From: Phycisphaerales bacterium
GTDB lineage: Bacteria; Planctomycetota; Phycisphaerae; Phycisphaerales; SM1A02
Direction: 5' to 3'
NCBI GenBank assembly: GCA_014238125.1
Contig: JABABS010000007.1
Coordinates: forward strand, 1 to 56,441
Length of the DNA: 56,441 bases
The notes below the pieces were generated by a model. It worked only from the letters and a program-made list of their open reading frames with translations. It searched no databases and was not told the origin of the DNA. How positions within the stretch are numbered: position 1 is the stretch's first letter; every line of letters begins with the position of its first letter. Both the position numbers and the translations under genes were made by a program. Positions 17,718 to 25,517 of this stretch are shown here, piece after piece.

Positions 17718-18620
17718 ATGAGCACAAAGAAAAAAAACTCCTCCCCACATCCAAAACGCGCCTTTCTCCGAGGGCTAGCCGTGCTTCTTCCTTCTATACT
17801 CACATTGTGGTTGATGGTGAAGGCATATCAATTTATTGATTCGGCAATAGCACAACCAATCAACGGCGGGATCAAAATGATCGTCGTACACACACCGAGT
17901 TATTTTCCAGATGCTGCTGAATATTTAGCAATTGGACCAACTGAAAAAGAACTTCATAATGCTGCTTATGAAAAAGAACTTTCGATTACCGACGAAAAAG
18001 AAATGCGTTCGCTTACCATTGAACTTCGCACTAACTCCGTCAATACTTGGTGGGACGCAAACCGTTGGATGAACTTACTCGGTTTACTTGTCGCAGCAGT
18101 GATCGTTTATATTTCAGGACGGCTCGTTGGGGGTTGGCTTGGGCGTGCTGCATACAAACGAATTGAAAAAATAATGGTTGCCGTTCCTGTGATTCGCAAG
18201 GTCTATCCATATATAAAACAACTTGTAGATTTCCTTATCAATGACAACGATGCACCAAAATTTAGCAGCGTTGTTGCCGTTCAATATCCACGTAAGGGTA
18301 TATGGTCTGTTGGATTTCTTACTGGTCCAACTCTACAAACACTTGAAAAACAAGCTCCGAATTCGGTGACAATTTTTATTCCAAGTTCCCCAACCCCTTT
18401 TACTGGATATACGATCACAGTTCCTCGAAAAGACACCCTCGACTTACCTCTGACTGTTGAGGAAGCTATTCGGTTTTCTGTCAGCGGAGGTGTTCTTGTA
18501 CCAGATCACCAACTTCTCAGTAGTGCGGGAGTTCCTGCTAGAATAGAGACATTGAACGATGATTCGGATGAGAATCAAGATGACCTTACGCCGAGAGAAC
18601 CAGGAGAGGAACAAACCTAA
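17718..18620 (+). CDS. DUF502 family membrane protein
   Basis: 300 residues. Two membrane segments (about 18-40 and 115-138), then the conserved cytoplasmic part: IPVIRKVYPYIKQ-like IRKVYPYIKQLVDF, VAVQYPRKGIWSVGFLTG and VTIFIPSSPTPFTGYTITVP, all typical of DUF502. Bacterial function is unknown; plant relatives (COV) affect membrane trafficking. A central insert (about 75-105, Glu- and Lys-rich) is longer than in many members. The acidic C-terminal tail ends one base into the next gene (TAATG overlap). Confidence 0.88.
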   Translation: MSTKKKNSSPHPKRAFLRGLAVLLPSILTLWLMVKAYQFIDSAIAQPINGGIKMIVVHTPSYFPDAAEYLAIGPTEKELHNAAYEKELSITDEKEMRSLTIELRTNSVNTWWDANRWMNLLGLLVAAVIVYISGRLVGGWLGRAAYKRIEKIMVAVPVIRKVYPYIKQLVDFLINDNDAPKFSSVVAVQYPRKGIWSVGFLTGPTLQTLEKQAPNSVTIFIPSSPTPFTGYTITVPRKDTLDLPLTVEEAIRFSVSGGVLVPDHQLLSSAGVPARIETLNDDSDENQDDLTPREPGEEQT

Positions 18621-18943
18621 TGCGAATCAACGTAAGCAGCAAACTATTTGACATGACCCCAGCAATCGAAGAATATATCGTCGGGAAATCTGAAAAGCTC
18701 ACTCGTTTTTTTGATCGCATTGAGCAAATTGATGTAAAAATTGAAAAAACAACACACGGCTACACCTCTGAAATTATTGCAGACGTTGAGCACCATGACC
18801 TGATTATCTCAAACAATGAAGATAACGATATGCATGCATCGATTGATGGTTGCATCGACCGTGCGGTCCGCCAACTAACAGATTTAAAATCTCGACTTCG
18901 AGATGACAAACACAACACCCCTACTGGAGGTAACGAGCGATGA
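18620..18943 (+). CDS. hpf: Ribosome hibernation promoting factor, short form
   Basis: 107 residues, HPF/RaiA beta-alpha-beta-beta-beta-alpha fold: MRINVSSKLFDMTPAIEEYI at the start, KLTRFFDRIEQIDVKIEK, then DMHASIDGCIDRAVRQLTDLK. It binds the 30S subunit and keeps ribosomes inactive in stationary phase. Short HPF promotes 100S dimers together with RMF in enterics; planctomycetes lack RMF as far as I know. Order hpf-ptsN-HPr resembles the rpoN-downstream cluster of proteobacteria, but rpoN is absent here. Overlaps both neighbours by 1 to 4 nt. Confidence 0.92.
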   Translation: MRINVSSKLFDMTPAIEEYIVGKSEKLTRFFDRIEQIDVKIEKTTHGYTSEIIADVEHHDLIISNNEDNDMHASIDGCIDRAVRQLTDLKSRLRDDKHNTPTGGNER

Positions 18944-19410
18944 AATTACTCGACATTGTTGTCAAAGATTCAATCATCACGCAATTGAAAGCAACAAGCA
19001 GAGATGCCGCCATCTCTGAAATGATCGATACTCTTGTCACAGCAGGCGCAGTGAAAGACGAGCAAAGAGACGAATTTGTAAAAGCAGTCATACGTCGTGA
19101 AAACAAGGGATCAACCGGTTTTGGACACGGCGTTGCAGTTCCGCATGTCAAACATGCAGACATTAAGAAAATGCATGTCGCAGTTGCAAACAGCGAAGAT
19201 GGCATCGACTTCAAGGCGCTCGACCGCGAGCCAGTGCATTCAATCATGCTTTTGCTAAGCCCAGAAGATGAACCAGAAAATCATCTCGATGCAATGGAAG
19301 CAATTTTCGGAAATCTCAGCCAGGATACATTCAGGCGCTTTTTGCGACAAGCAACAAGCGCTGCTGATGTCATTACGCTTCTTTCTGAAGCTGATGCCGC
19401 CACTCGATAA
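18940..19410 (+). CDS. ptsN: PTS EIIA-Ntr/fructose-type phosphocarrier domain protein
   Basis: 156 residues, a complete single PTS EIIA-2 domain. The phospho-accepting histidine is His69 in GHGVAVPHVKH; STGFGHG precedes it as usual. No membrane EIIC/B component is present, so a regulatory phosphorelay (PTS-Ntr) role is more likely than sugar uptake. ATG overlaps the hpf stop by 4 nt, with GGAGGTAACGAGCG-type ribosome site upstream. HPr follows after a 53-nt gap. Confidence 0.92.
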   Translation: MKLLDIVVKDSIITQLKATSRDAAISEMIDTLVTAGAVKDEQRDEFVKAVIRRENKGSTGFGHGVAVPHVKHADIKKMHVAVANSEDGIDFKALDREPVHSIMLLLSPEDEPENHLDAMEAIFGNLSQDTFRRFLRQATSAADVITLLSEADAATR

Positions 19411-19463
19411 CCGTTCCTGAACTTTCGTTTCTCTCCCCAACCCAAGCACAGAGTGTTCGCCGC

Positions 19464-19769
19464 GTGCCAACCAATCGATTTTTTTACAAAACAGTGTCAA
19501 CTACATCAACCATCACAGTCAAAGTACCAAACCGCCTAGGCATGCATGCTCGGCCGGCGACGATGTTTGCTGAAATCGCTGGGCAGTTTGAAGCAGAAAT
19601 TTCTGTCGCCCATGGTAGCCACGAACCCGTTGATGGCAAATCAATCATGCAATTGATGATGTTGGCTGCAACACAAGGCACCCCGCTTGTTATTCTTGCA
19701 ACTGGTGGCGATGCTGATGCTGCCATCGAGGAGTTAAAATTACTCGTATCGAATGGGTTTAACGAATAA
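19464..19769 (+). CDS. ptsH: Phosphocarrier protein HPr
   Basis: 101 residues from a GTG at 19464; an in-frame GTG at 19494 would give 91 residues, closer to the usual 85-90, so the start is uncertain. The active histidine is His28 (LGMHARPATMF), and the regulatory serine site is Ser60 (GKSIMQLMML), 32 residues later, like His15/Ser46. It should accept phosphate from enzyme I and pass it to EIIA (ptsN). The conserved Ser implies an HPr kinase elsewhere in the genome. The last 11 nt overlap the 3' end of gpsA on the other strand. Confidence 0.92.
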   Translation: MPTNRFFYKTVSTTSTITVKVPNRLGMHARPATMFAEIAGQFEAEISVAHGSHEPVDGKSIMQLMMLAATQGTPLVILATGGDADAAIEELKLLVSNGFNE

Positions 19770-20760
19770 TTTTTTCTGCTTTCAAGTCGCGTGACATCAG
19801 ACTATCAATCGCACCGCGCATTGGTAAACCTTCATACAAAATTTGATAGACAGCTTCCGAGATCGGCATTTCTACACTGTATTTTGCTGCAAGTGCTCGC
19901 ACCGCTTTCGTTGTAGGCACACCCTCAACAACTGAGCCCATCGTTTCTTGAATCGTCTCAAGTGTTTCTCCCTTACCGAGTCGCTCGCCACAAGTTCGGT
20001 TTCGACCGTGTGGACTAAAACACGTTGTTGCCAAATCGCCAACGCCCGCAATGCCAAAGAATGTTTCAACTCTTGCACCCATCGCAACACCAAGCCGTGA
20101 AATTTCAGCAAGCCCTCTCGCAAGCATTGCGGATTTTGCGTTATCACCTAATTCAATGCCATCGCAAATTCCAGCTGCAATTGCAATAACATTTTTAGTC
20201 GCACCAGCAAGTTCCACACCAAGTGGATCATCATGTGTGTAAATACGAAGCCAAGGGACATTGAAAATATCTTGTACTAGTGCCGCCACCGATGCATCGG
20301 TTGAACTTGCAACCATTACAGCCGGTTGGTGAATTGCTAATTCCGTTGCGATCGTTGGGCCTGACAGCACACATACTTCGGACGTTGTGCCAATCACTTC
20401 TTGAATCACTTGAGTTGGTCGTAGTAGAGAACCGATTTCGATGCCTTTTGCCACGCTTGCAACAGGAGTCCCTTGCTGCAGGTGGTTGCTCAAGCCAGAC
20501 CAAACTTTTCGTACGTACTGCGTGGGAATTGCGTTGATCGCAACATCAACACCAGAAAACGCGGTTTCTGCATCAACGCATACTTCTACATCTTTTGAGA
20601 GTTGAAAACCATCCAATCGCGGCGAGATCCTCGTATTTGCCAGTTCCTCAACCACCTCTGAAAACGGACCCCACAGCCTTACTTTTTCTCCTCTTGCAAT
20701 GAGCGCATCAGCCAAAACGAGCCCCATTTGTCCATCCCCTATCAAAGCAACTGTTCTCAT
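19759..20760 (-). CDS. gpsA: Glycerol-3-phosphate dehydrogenase [NAD(P)+]
   Basis: Makes sn-glycerol 3-phosphate from dihydroxyacetone phosphate for phospholipids. 333 residues from ATG 20760; a TTG nine codons earlier is possible but places extra residues before the canonical MRTVALIGDGQMG Rossmann start. Seen: INAIPTQYVR, VCVLSGPTIATELA, the catalytic Lys in ELAGATKNVIAIAAG, NAKSAMLARGLAEI, FFGIAGVGDLATTC and the SRN-like HGRNRTCGERLG. Ends inside the HPr gene (convergent, 11 nt overlap). plsC, another glycerolipid gene, is far away at 45615-46304. Confidence 0.95.
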   Translation of the reverse strand: MRTVALIGDGQMGLVLADALIARGEKVRLWGPFSEVVEELANTRISPRLDGFQLSKDVEVCVDAETAFSGVDVAINAIPTQYVRKVWSGLSNHLQQGTPVASVAKGIEIGSLLRPTQVIQEVIGTTSEVCVLSGPTIATELAIHQPAVMVASSTDASVAALVQDIFNVPWLRIYTHDDPLGVELAGATKNVIAIAAGICDGIELGDNAKSAMLARGLAEISRLGVAMGARVETFFGIAGVGDLATTCFSPHGRNRTCGERLGKGETLETIQETMGSVVEGVPTTKAVRALAAKYSVEMPISEAVYQILYEGLPMRGAIDSLMSRDLKAEKIIR

Positions 20761-20843
20761 GGTGCTGTCTTTCTTAATATTGAGCAAATCGGTGTTCTTT
20801 GTGTGCGTCCTGCGGTATCTTACGCGAACAATTGCCCTCCTAA

Positions 20844-20856
20844 CTACTTATAGTAG
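20844..20856. promoter_or_regulatory. Possible operator dyad before the P-type ATPase
   Basis: CTACT, TAT, AGTAG: a 13-nt dyad that overlaps a TATAGT -10-like hexamer (20849-20854), 26 nt before the ATG. The position suits a repressor, perhaps metal-responsive; inference only. Confidence 0.35.
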
Positions 20857-20881
20857 ATAGGAATTGCACAGGAGCTTTTTT

Positions 20882-22894
20882 ATGACTAACCAACCCACAA
20901 GTGAACCACTGACAATGCCTGATACAGACGCGATGCAAGGGGCGATGAAACTTGAACGCCGGCTGCTCATTGCCCTTGGCGGTGGCGTTTTGCTTGCAGT
21001 TTCATGGATTTCAAGCCTTTTCGGTGCCCACACACTGGCTTCACAAATTCCCGCAGCACTCGGATCAATCATCCTTGTCATTCCACTCCTTCGAGGAGCA
21101 TGGAGGGAAGTCAGTAGAGGGAAACCTTCAAGCGATGCCCTTGCCTCACTTGCAGTTCTTGCCGCACTTTCGGCAGGTATGTACCTCGCCGCGGGTTTTC
21201 TTGCACTTTTTCTCTGGATGGCAAATCTCATTTTAAGCCGAACAGCTTGGGGTGCACAGCGTGCAATCCGTGACCTTGTTGACCTGACCCCAGGTCAAGC
21301 GCGGTTACTAAAAAATGATAAAGAAACAATGATGCCTGTTAATGATGTTGAAGTTGGCATGTTTGTTCGTGTTCGACCAGGTGAAAATCTCCCCGTTGAT
21401 GGCACAATTATTTCAGGTCGAAGTGATATCAACCAAGCGTCTCTTACTGGTGAAGCAATTCCTGCAGAGGTCAGTAAAGGAACATCCGTGTATGCAGGCA
21501 CTACAAACTTAACAGGACAAATTGATGTTGAAGTAACTGCAGTTGCTGGAGACACAACAATCGGTAAAGTTGAAACACTTATCAGAGAAGCAGAATCAAC
21601 AAAAACAAAACGTCAAGAACTCATCGAACAACTCGCCTCGTACTACTTCTCAATCGTAGTCATGGTTGCTGCAGTTGTGTGGTTCTTTACAAGTCGTTCC
21701 GCAGATGAATTCATACGTGACCAAGCTTCTGTTCGCGCAATTACTGTGCTTGTTGTCACGTGTCCCGGTGGTTTGTTAATTGCACATCCAACTGCAATGG
21801 TTGCTGCGTTTGCTGCAGCAGCGCGGCTTGGCATTATGGTCAAGCAAACTCGAACTCTTGAATCCGCAGCAGACATTGACACAGTTATTCTTGATAAAAC
21901 TGGCACACTCACAACTGGACACTTTGCAGTTAGTCGGTTGGCACCAGCAGAAGGGGTGGAAGGAGCAGCACTTTTGCAAGCTGCTGCAGATGCTGAACAA
22001 CATTCCAACCACCCACTTGCAAAATCAATTATCGATACTGCAACACAAGCTAGAATTGAACCAACCTCTGTCAGTGAATTCGAAGAAGTCCATGGGCGTG
22101 GTGTCATTGCACACACATCCGATGCGGACGTATACGCTGGACGAGGGGCATGGTTACTTGAATTGAATGGTGATATTGCATCGCAAATGAAAACTGTTGA
22201 AGAAAAGATCGAAGGCATGTCAAGCGTGCACATCATGCGTGGCACGCAATACTTAGGTGCTGTTGGTCTTGAAGACAAATTACGACCACATGCTGCTGAA
22301 GCTATTGAGGATATGCGACAACACGGAGTTCGACACGTTTCTATATTCACTGGTGATCGACTTGATGTTGCCAAACGCGTTGGACAAGCCGTTGCAGTTG
22401 ATTCGATTGAAGCAGAATGTTTACCAGAAGAAAAACACGAAGAATTACGATACCTCATTGGTCGTGGCCACAAAACACTTGTTGTAGGAGATGGCATCAA
22501 CGATGGTCCAATTCTTGCAACTGCAGATGTTGGCGTTGCGATGGGTCTTTCAGGCAGTGATATTGCGACAAACTCTGCAGGTGTTGCGTTGATGAATGAT
22601 GATTTACGCAACATACCCTTCCTGATTGCACTTGCGCGAAAAGCAAAAAGTGTTATTGGGCAGAACATCGGTGCTTCACTTGTGCTCGCCGTTGTGGGTC
22701 TTGCGCTTGCTGCTACAGGTAACATCAACATTTGGTTTACACCGTTCTACTATGCACTTGGATACATCATTGTGATCGCAAACTCACTGCGTCTCATTCG
22801 TTTCGGTGAAGATTTCACAGCACATGTTGACTCACAACGACAAATCGAAGCAAGCCGCGTAGCGAAACCTGTACGTCGACTTGCCGTGAATTGA
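20882..22894 (+). CDS. P1B-type (heavy-metal) ATPase with CPG in place of CPC
   Basis: 670 residues; AGGAG (20870-20874) 7 nt upstream fixes the ATG at 20882 over a TTG six codons earlier. Eight membrane segments are likely (four before residue 122, two at about 254-270 and 285-303, two near the C-terminus). Actuator SLTGEA (188-192), phosphorylated Asp338 in DKTGTLTTG, the P1B-specific His-Pro (377-378) and GDGINDGPI are present. No N-terminal metal-binding domain. The membrane motif that normally reads CPC, CPH, SPC or TPC reads TCPGGLL (Cys294-Pro295-Gly296), so one metal-binding residue is missing. The His-Pro dipeptide supports P1B; the transported ion cannot be predicted. Confidence 0.88.
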   Translation: MTNQPTSEPLTMPDTDAMQGAMKLERRLLIALGGGVLLAVSWISSLFGAHTLASQIPAALGSIILVIPLLRGAWREVSRGKPSSDALASLAVLAALSAGMYLAAGFLALFLWMANLILSRTAWGAQRAIRDLVDLTPGQARLLKNDKETMMPVNDVEVGMFVRVRPGENLPVDGTIISGRSDINQASLTGEAIPAEVSKGTSVYAGTTNLTGQIDVEVTAVAGDTTIGKVETLIREAESTKTKRQELIEQLASYYFSIVVMVAAVVWFFTSRSADEFIRDQASVRAITVLVVTCPGGLLIAHPTAMVAAFAAAARLGIMVKQTRTLESAADIDTVILDKTGTLTTGHFAVSRLAPAEGVEGAALLQAAADAEQHSNHPLAKSIIDTATQARIEPTSVSEFEEVHGRGVIAHTSDADVYAGRGAWLLELNGDIASQMKTVEEKIEGMSSVHIMRGTQYLGAVGLEDKLRPHAAEAIEDMRQHGVRHVSIFTGDRLDVAKRVGQAVAVDSIEAECLPEEKHEELRYLIGRGHKTLVVGDGINDGPILATADVGVAMGLSGSDIATNSAGVALMNDDLRNIPFLIALARKAKSVIGQNIGASLVLAVVGLALAATGNINIWFTPFYYALGYIIVIANSLRLIRFGEDFTAHVDSQRQIEASRVAKPVRRLAVN

Positions 22895-22904
22895 TTCTAG
22901 TCAG

Positions 22905-22931
22905 ACTACACAAACCCGCGGGTTGTGTAGT
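22905..22931. terminator. Hairpin between convergent genes
   Basis: ACTACAC pairs with GTGTAGT around a core AACCCGCGGGTT, with one bulged A. The 27-nt dyad fits between the ATPase stop (22894) and the aldolase stop (22931). A long T-run is lacking on both sides, so factor-independent termination would be weak. Confidence 0.55.
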
Positions 22932-23992
22932 TACGCAATGGTGATTGAATCGTCTAAGAAGACGTCTTGAATTGCGTTTAGCAATTGCACGCCTTCAGTC
23001 ATTGGGCGTTGAAACGCTTTGCGTCCACTGATCAAGCCAGTGCCCCCGGCACGTTTGTTGATCACTGCAGTGCGAACTGCTTGACCAAAGTCGTCATCAC
23101 CAGAAGCGCCTCCACTATTAATCAAACCGGCTCGTCCACTGTAACAATTCAACACTTGGTAACGGCACAGATCAATTGGGTGATCTGTGCACAAATCGCT
23201 GTACATACCTTTATGGAATTTACCGTACGAAGATCCACCTTCGTTCATCGCAATGTATCCACCGTTATTCGTTGCTTGTTTTTGTTTGATAATATCCGCT
23301 TCAATCGTAACACCCAAGTGGTTGGCTTGGGCAGTTAAGTCGGCTGATGCGTGATAGTCCGTACCATCTACTTTGAAGTCACTGTTTCGGAGATAGCACC
23401 AAAGGACAGTTGCCATACCAAGTTCGTGTGCGTGTGCAAAAGCATGCGCCACCTCTTGAATTTGTCTGCCAGATTCTTCTGAACCAAAATAGATCGTCGC
23501 ACCAACTGCAGCTGCGCCTAAGTTCCAAGCCTCTTCAACACTACCAAACATAATTTGGTCAAAGTTGTTTGGGCTTGTCATCAACTCGTTGTGATTTATC
23601 TTGACTATGAATGGAATTTTATGAGCGTAGTCTCGAGCGACTGCACCTAAAACACCAAACGTAGTTGCAACTGCATTGCAGCCACCTTCGATTGCGAGTT
23701 CGACAATCTTTGCAGGATCATAATAGGCTGGGTTTGGAGTAAAGGAAGCACCAGCAGAATGCTCAATTCCTTGATCAACGGGTAGAATTGAAAGGTACCC
23801 TGTACCGCCCAATCGGCCATGACTGTAGAGCGAGGCAAGATTCCGCAATGTTTGTGGATTGCGGTCGCTGTTCTTCCACGTGCGGTCGAGAAAGTCAGAA
23901 CCGGGTAATTGAAGGATATTAGACGAAATAATCGCTTCGTGTTCAAGAAGATTTGCGGCGTCTGAGCCAAGATAATCAATCGTGGTTTTCAT
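22931..23992 (-). CDS. fbaB: Class I fructose-bisphosphate aldolase, FbaB/DhnA family
   Basis: 353 residues, the same size as E. coli FbaB (350). It cleaves fructose 1,6-bisphosphate in glycolysis or forms it in gluconeogenesis by a Schiff-base mechanism. Seen: [20 protein letters not shown] near 62-81, [44 protein letters not shown] and NSGGASG with its phosphate-binding glycines. A Lys in EADIIKQK is a candidate Schiff base but I cannot confirm which. Preceded by a strong promoter, a leader of about 70 nt and AGGAG 6 nt before the ATG, unlike the leaderless genes around it. Confidence 0.93.
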   Translation of the reverse strand: MKTTIDYLGSDAANLLEHEAIISSNILQLPGSDFLDRTWKNSDRNPQTLRNLASLYSHGRLGGTGYLSILPVDQGIEHSAGASFTPNPAYYDPAKIVELAIEGGCNAVATTFGVLGAVARDYAHKIPFIVKINHNELMTSPNNFDQIMFGSVEEAWNLGAAAVGATIYFGSEESGRQIQEVAHAFAHAHELGMATVLWCYLRNSDFKVDGTDYHASADLTAQANHLGVTIEADIIKQKQATNNGGYIAMNEGGSSYGKFHKGMYSDLCTDHPIDLCRYQVLNCYSGRAGLINSGGASGDDDFGQAVRTAVINKRAGGTGLISGRKAFQRPMTEGVQLLNAIQDVFLDDSITIA

Positions 23993-24067
23993 GAGTTACT
24001 CCTAATAATGGGCATAATACCCGCAAAAGTGATGTTCTATATACCAGACATGAATACAGAAAAAAAC

Positions 24068-24095
24068 ATTTTAAAGTTGTGGGTTTTTTTGTCAA
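24068..24095 (-). promoter_or_regulatory. fbaB promoter
   Basis: Minus strand TTGACA (24095-24090), 16-nt spacer, TAAAAT (24073-24068). Consensus -35; start near 24061, about 69 nt before the ATG, with TTAGGAG as the ribosome site. Confidence 0.72.
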
Positions 24096-24102
24096 TTTTC
24101 CC

Positions 24103-24131
24103 TTGATTTGTCCTCAAAATGAGCATACTCT
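24103..24131 (+). promoter_or_regulatory. Promoter of the FG-GAP gene
   Basis: TTGATT (24103-24108), exactly 17 nt, TACTCT (24126-24131). The start codon is 14 nt further on. It lies within 10 nt of the divergent fbaB promoter's -35. Confidence 0.6.
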
Positions 24132-24145
24132 CAATGTAGCCCGCC

Positions 24146-25516
24146 ATGAATAATGTATTTCATTTATTGCTATCGTCATCCATTTGCACCCTACTTTGGG
24201 CAAATCCATTACATGGACAAGGTGAGTTACACCCCATAAATAGCACTTGGAATGATCATTTTGGTGATGCCATTTCGTCCAATGGAACTTGGCTCGCTAT
24301 TGGAGCACCTCAAGATTCAAGTGAAGCATTCCTTCGTGGCTCCGTACACATCTATCGTGAAAAGTCTGATTCAACATGGGAACTCCATCAGCGACTCTCT
24401 CCAAATCCTGTTCCTGGATCTGGAGAAAATATTTTCTTTGGTACTTCAGTCTCAATAAATGGCAATTGGTTAGTTGTTGGTGCACCGGGCGATGACGAAG
24501 TAGGTGTAAATGCTGGAGCAGCACATGTATATCACTTGAATGCAGAAACTAGTTTCTGGGAAGAAACGAATAAGCTTTTTTCTATATCACCGGCTACAAA
24601 CGACCGCCTTGGAACTTCCGTTTCTATTGATGAAAGTGCTGGCCTCGCTGTAGTTGGACAAGTCAATGCATTTGAAACGGGAAAACTTCACCCTTGGCTC
24701 ATCGAAGCAAATACATGGACACGATTACCAGTAATCTCAAATCCAACCGGTGAAACAAATACCAAGTTTGGTTTATCGATTGATCTTGATGGAGACACAT
24801 TAATTGCTGGTGCACCTCTTGAAGAAAACGGCAAAGGAAGTGTTTGGATCATGTCATTTGACGATGTACAAAATGATTTTAATACTATCGCAAAACTTCA
24901 GCCAAACAACGATGTTTTATCTCCACACTTTGGAACAGCGCTTGATATTTCAGGTAACACAATTATTGTTGGCGCACCTTTCGATGGTGATGGTGAAACA
25001 AATGGAGGGTTAGCGTACTTATTTAGAAATAATGGCAATGGTTGGATCGAACTAGACTCGTTTGCAGGTACGTTTGCCGAAGCTGGCGATGCGTTTGGCT
25101 CAAGCGTGCATCTTGCTTACAATTCTGTTGTTGTTGGTGCGCCATTCCACAATGCAGAAATTGGAGATGCGTATGTTTTCGACATCACTGGCTCAACTGC
25201 AGTTGAAATCATCCAACTATTACCGCACGATGGTATTTCTCAAGGATATTTCGGACGTAATTGTCATATCCAAAACGATTCAATTCTTGTCAGTTCTTTG
25301 GCGTTCAATCACACGGAACTTCAATCAGGCAAAGTTTACATTTACGATTCTATCGTGATGTTTGGTGACTTCGATTCAGATACTGACAGAGATGTTGAAG
25401 ATTTACTGATTTTGATTTCCTCATGGGGACCATGTGCAGACTACTGCTCCGCGGACCTCAACCTAGATGGAGAAGTCGACATTTACGATTTACTCGCATT
25501 TATTCAAGTCTGGTAA
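24146..25516 (+). CDS. Secreted FG-GAP beta-propeller protein with C-terminal Phycisphaerae-type tail
   Basis: 456 residues. Signal peptide about 1-25 (hydrophobic LLLSSSICTLLWA, cleavage near HGQG). Seven or so blades of about 55 residues follow, each with a core like FGTSVSINGNWLVVGAPGDD, the FG-GAP/integrin-alpha-like repeat. The last 50 residues read GDFDSDTDRDVEDLLILISSWG, then CADYCSADLNLDGEVD, then DLLAFIQVW: two Asp-rich calcium-loop-like segments with two Cys, similar to dockerin repeats but typical of planctomycete extracellular proteins. Function probably adhesion or surface binding; no enzyme motif. Confidence 0.85.
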   Translation: MNNVFHLLLSSSICTLLWANPLHGQGELHPINSTWNDHFGDAISSNGTWLAIGAPQDSSEAFLRGSVHIYREKSDSTWELHQRLSPNPVPGSGENIFFGTSVSINGNWLVVGAPGDDEVGVNAGAAHVYHLNAETSFWEETNKLFSISPATNDRLGTSVSIDESAGLAVVGQVNAFETGKLHPWLIEANTWTRLPVISNPTGETNTKFGLSIDLDGDTLIAGAPLEENGKGSVWIMSFDDVQNDFNTIAKLQPNNDVLSPHFGTALDISGNTIIVGAPFDGDGETNGGLAYLFRNNGNGWIELDSFAGTFAEAGDAFGSSVHLAYNSVVVGAPFHNAEIGDAYVFDITGSTAVEIIQLLPHDGISQGYFGRNCHIQNDSILVSSLAFNHTELQSGKVYIYDSIVMFGDFDSDTDRDVEDLLILISSWGPCADYCSADLNLDGEVDIYDLLAFIQVW

Positions 25517-25517
25517 T

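Noticed and set aside
21643-22731. Long (362-codon) minus-strand open frame inside the P-type ATPase
   Set aside because: The Ser/Thr/Pro/Ala-rich product is typical of a shadow frame opposite a real gene; all ATPase motifs lie on the plus strand.
25366-25513. C-terminal tail of the FG-GAP protein as a cellulosomal dockerin
   Set aside because: The Asp-rich loops resemble dockerin repeats, but no cohesin or scaffoldin is near and this tail type is common in planctomycete secreted proteins.
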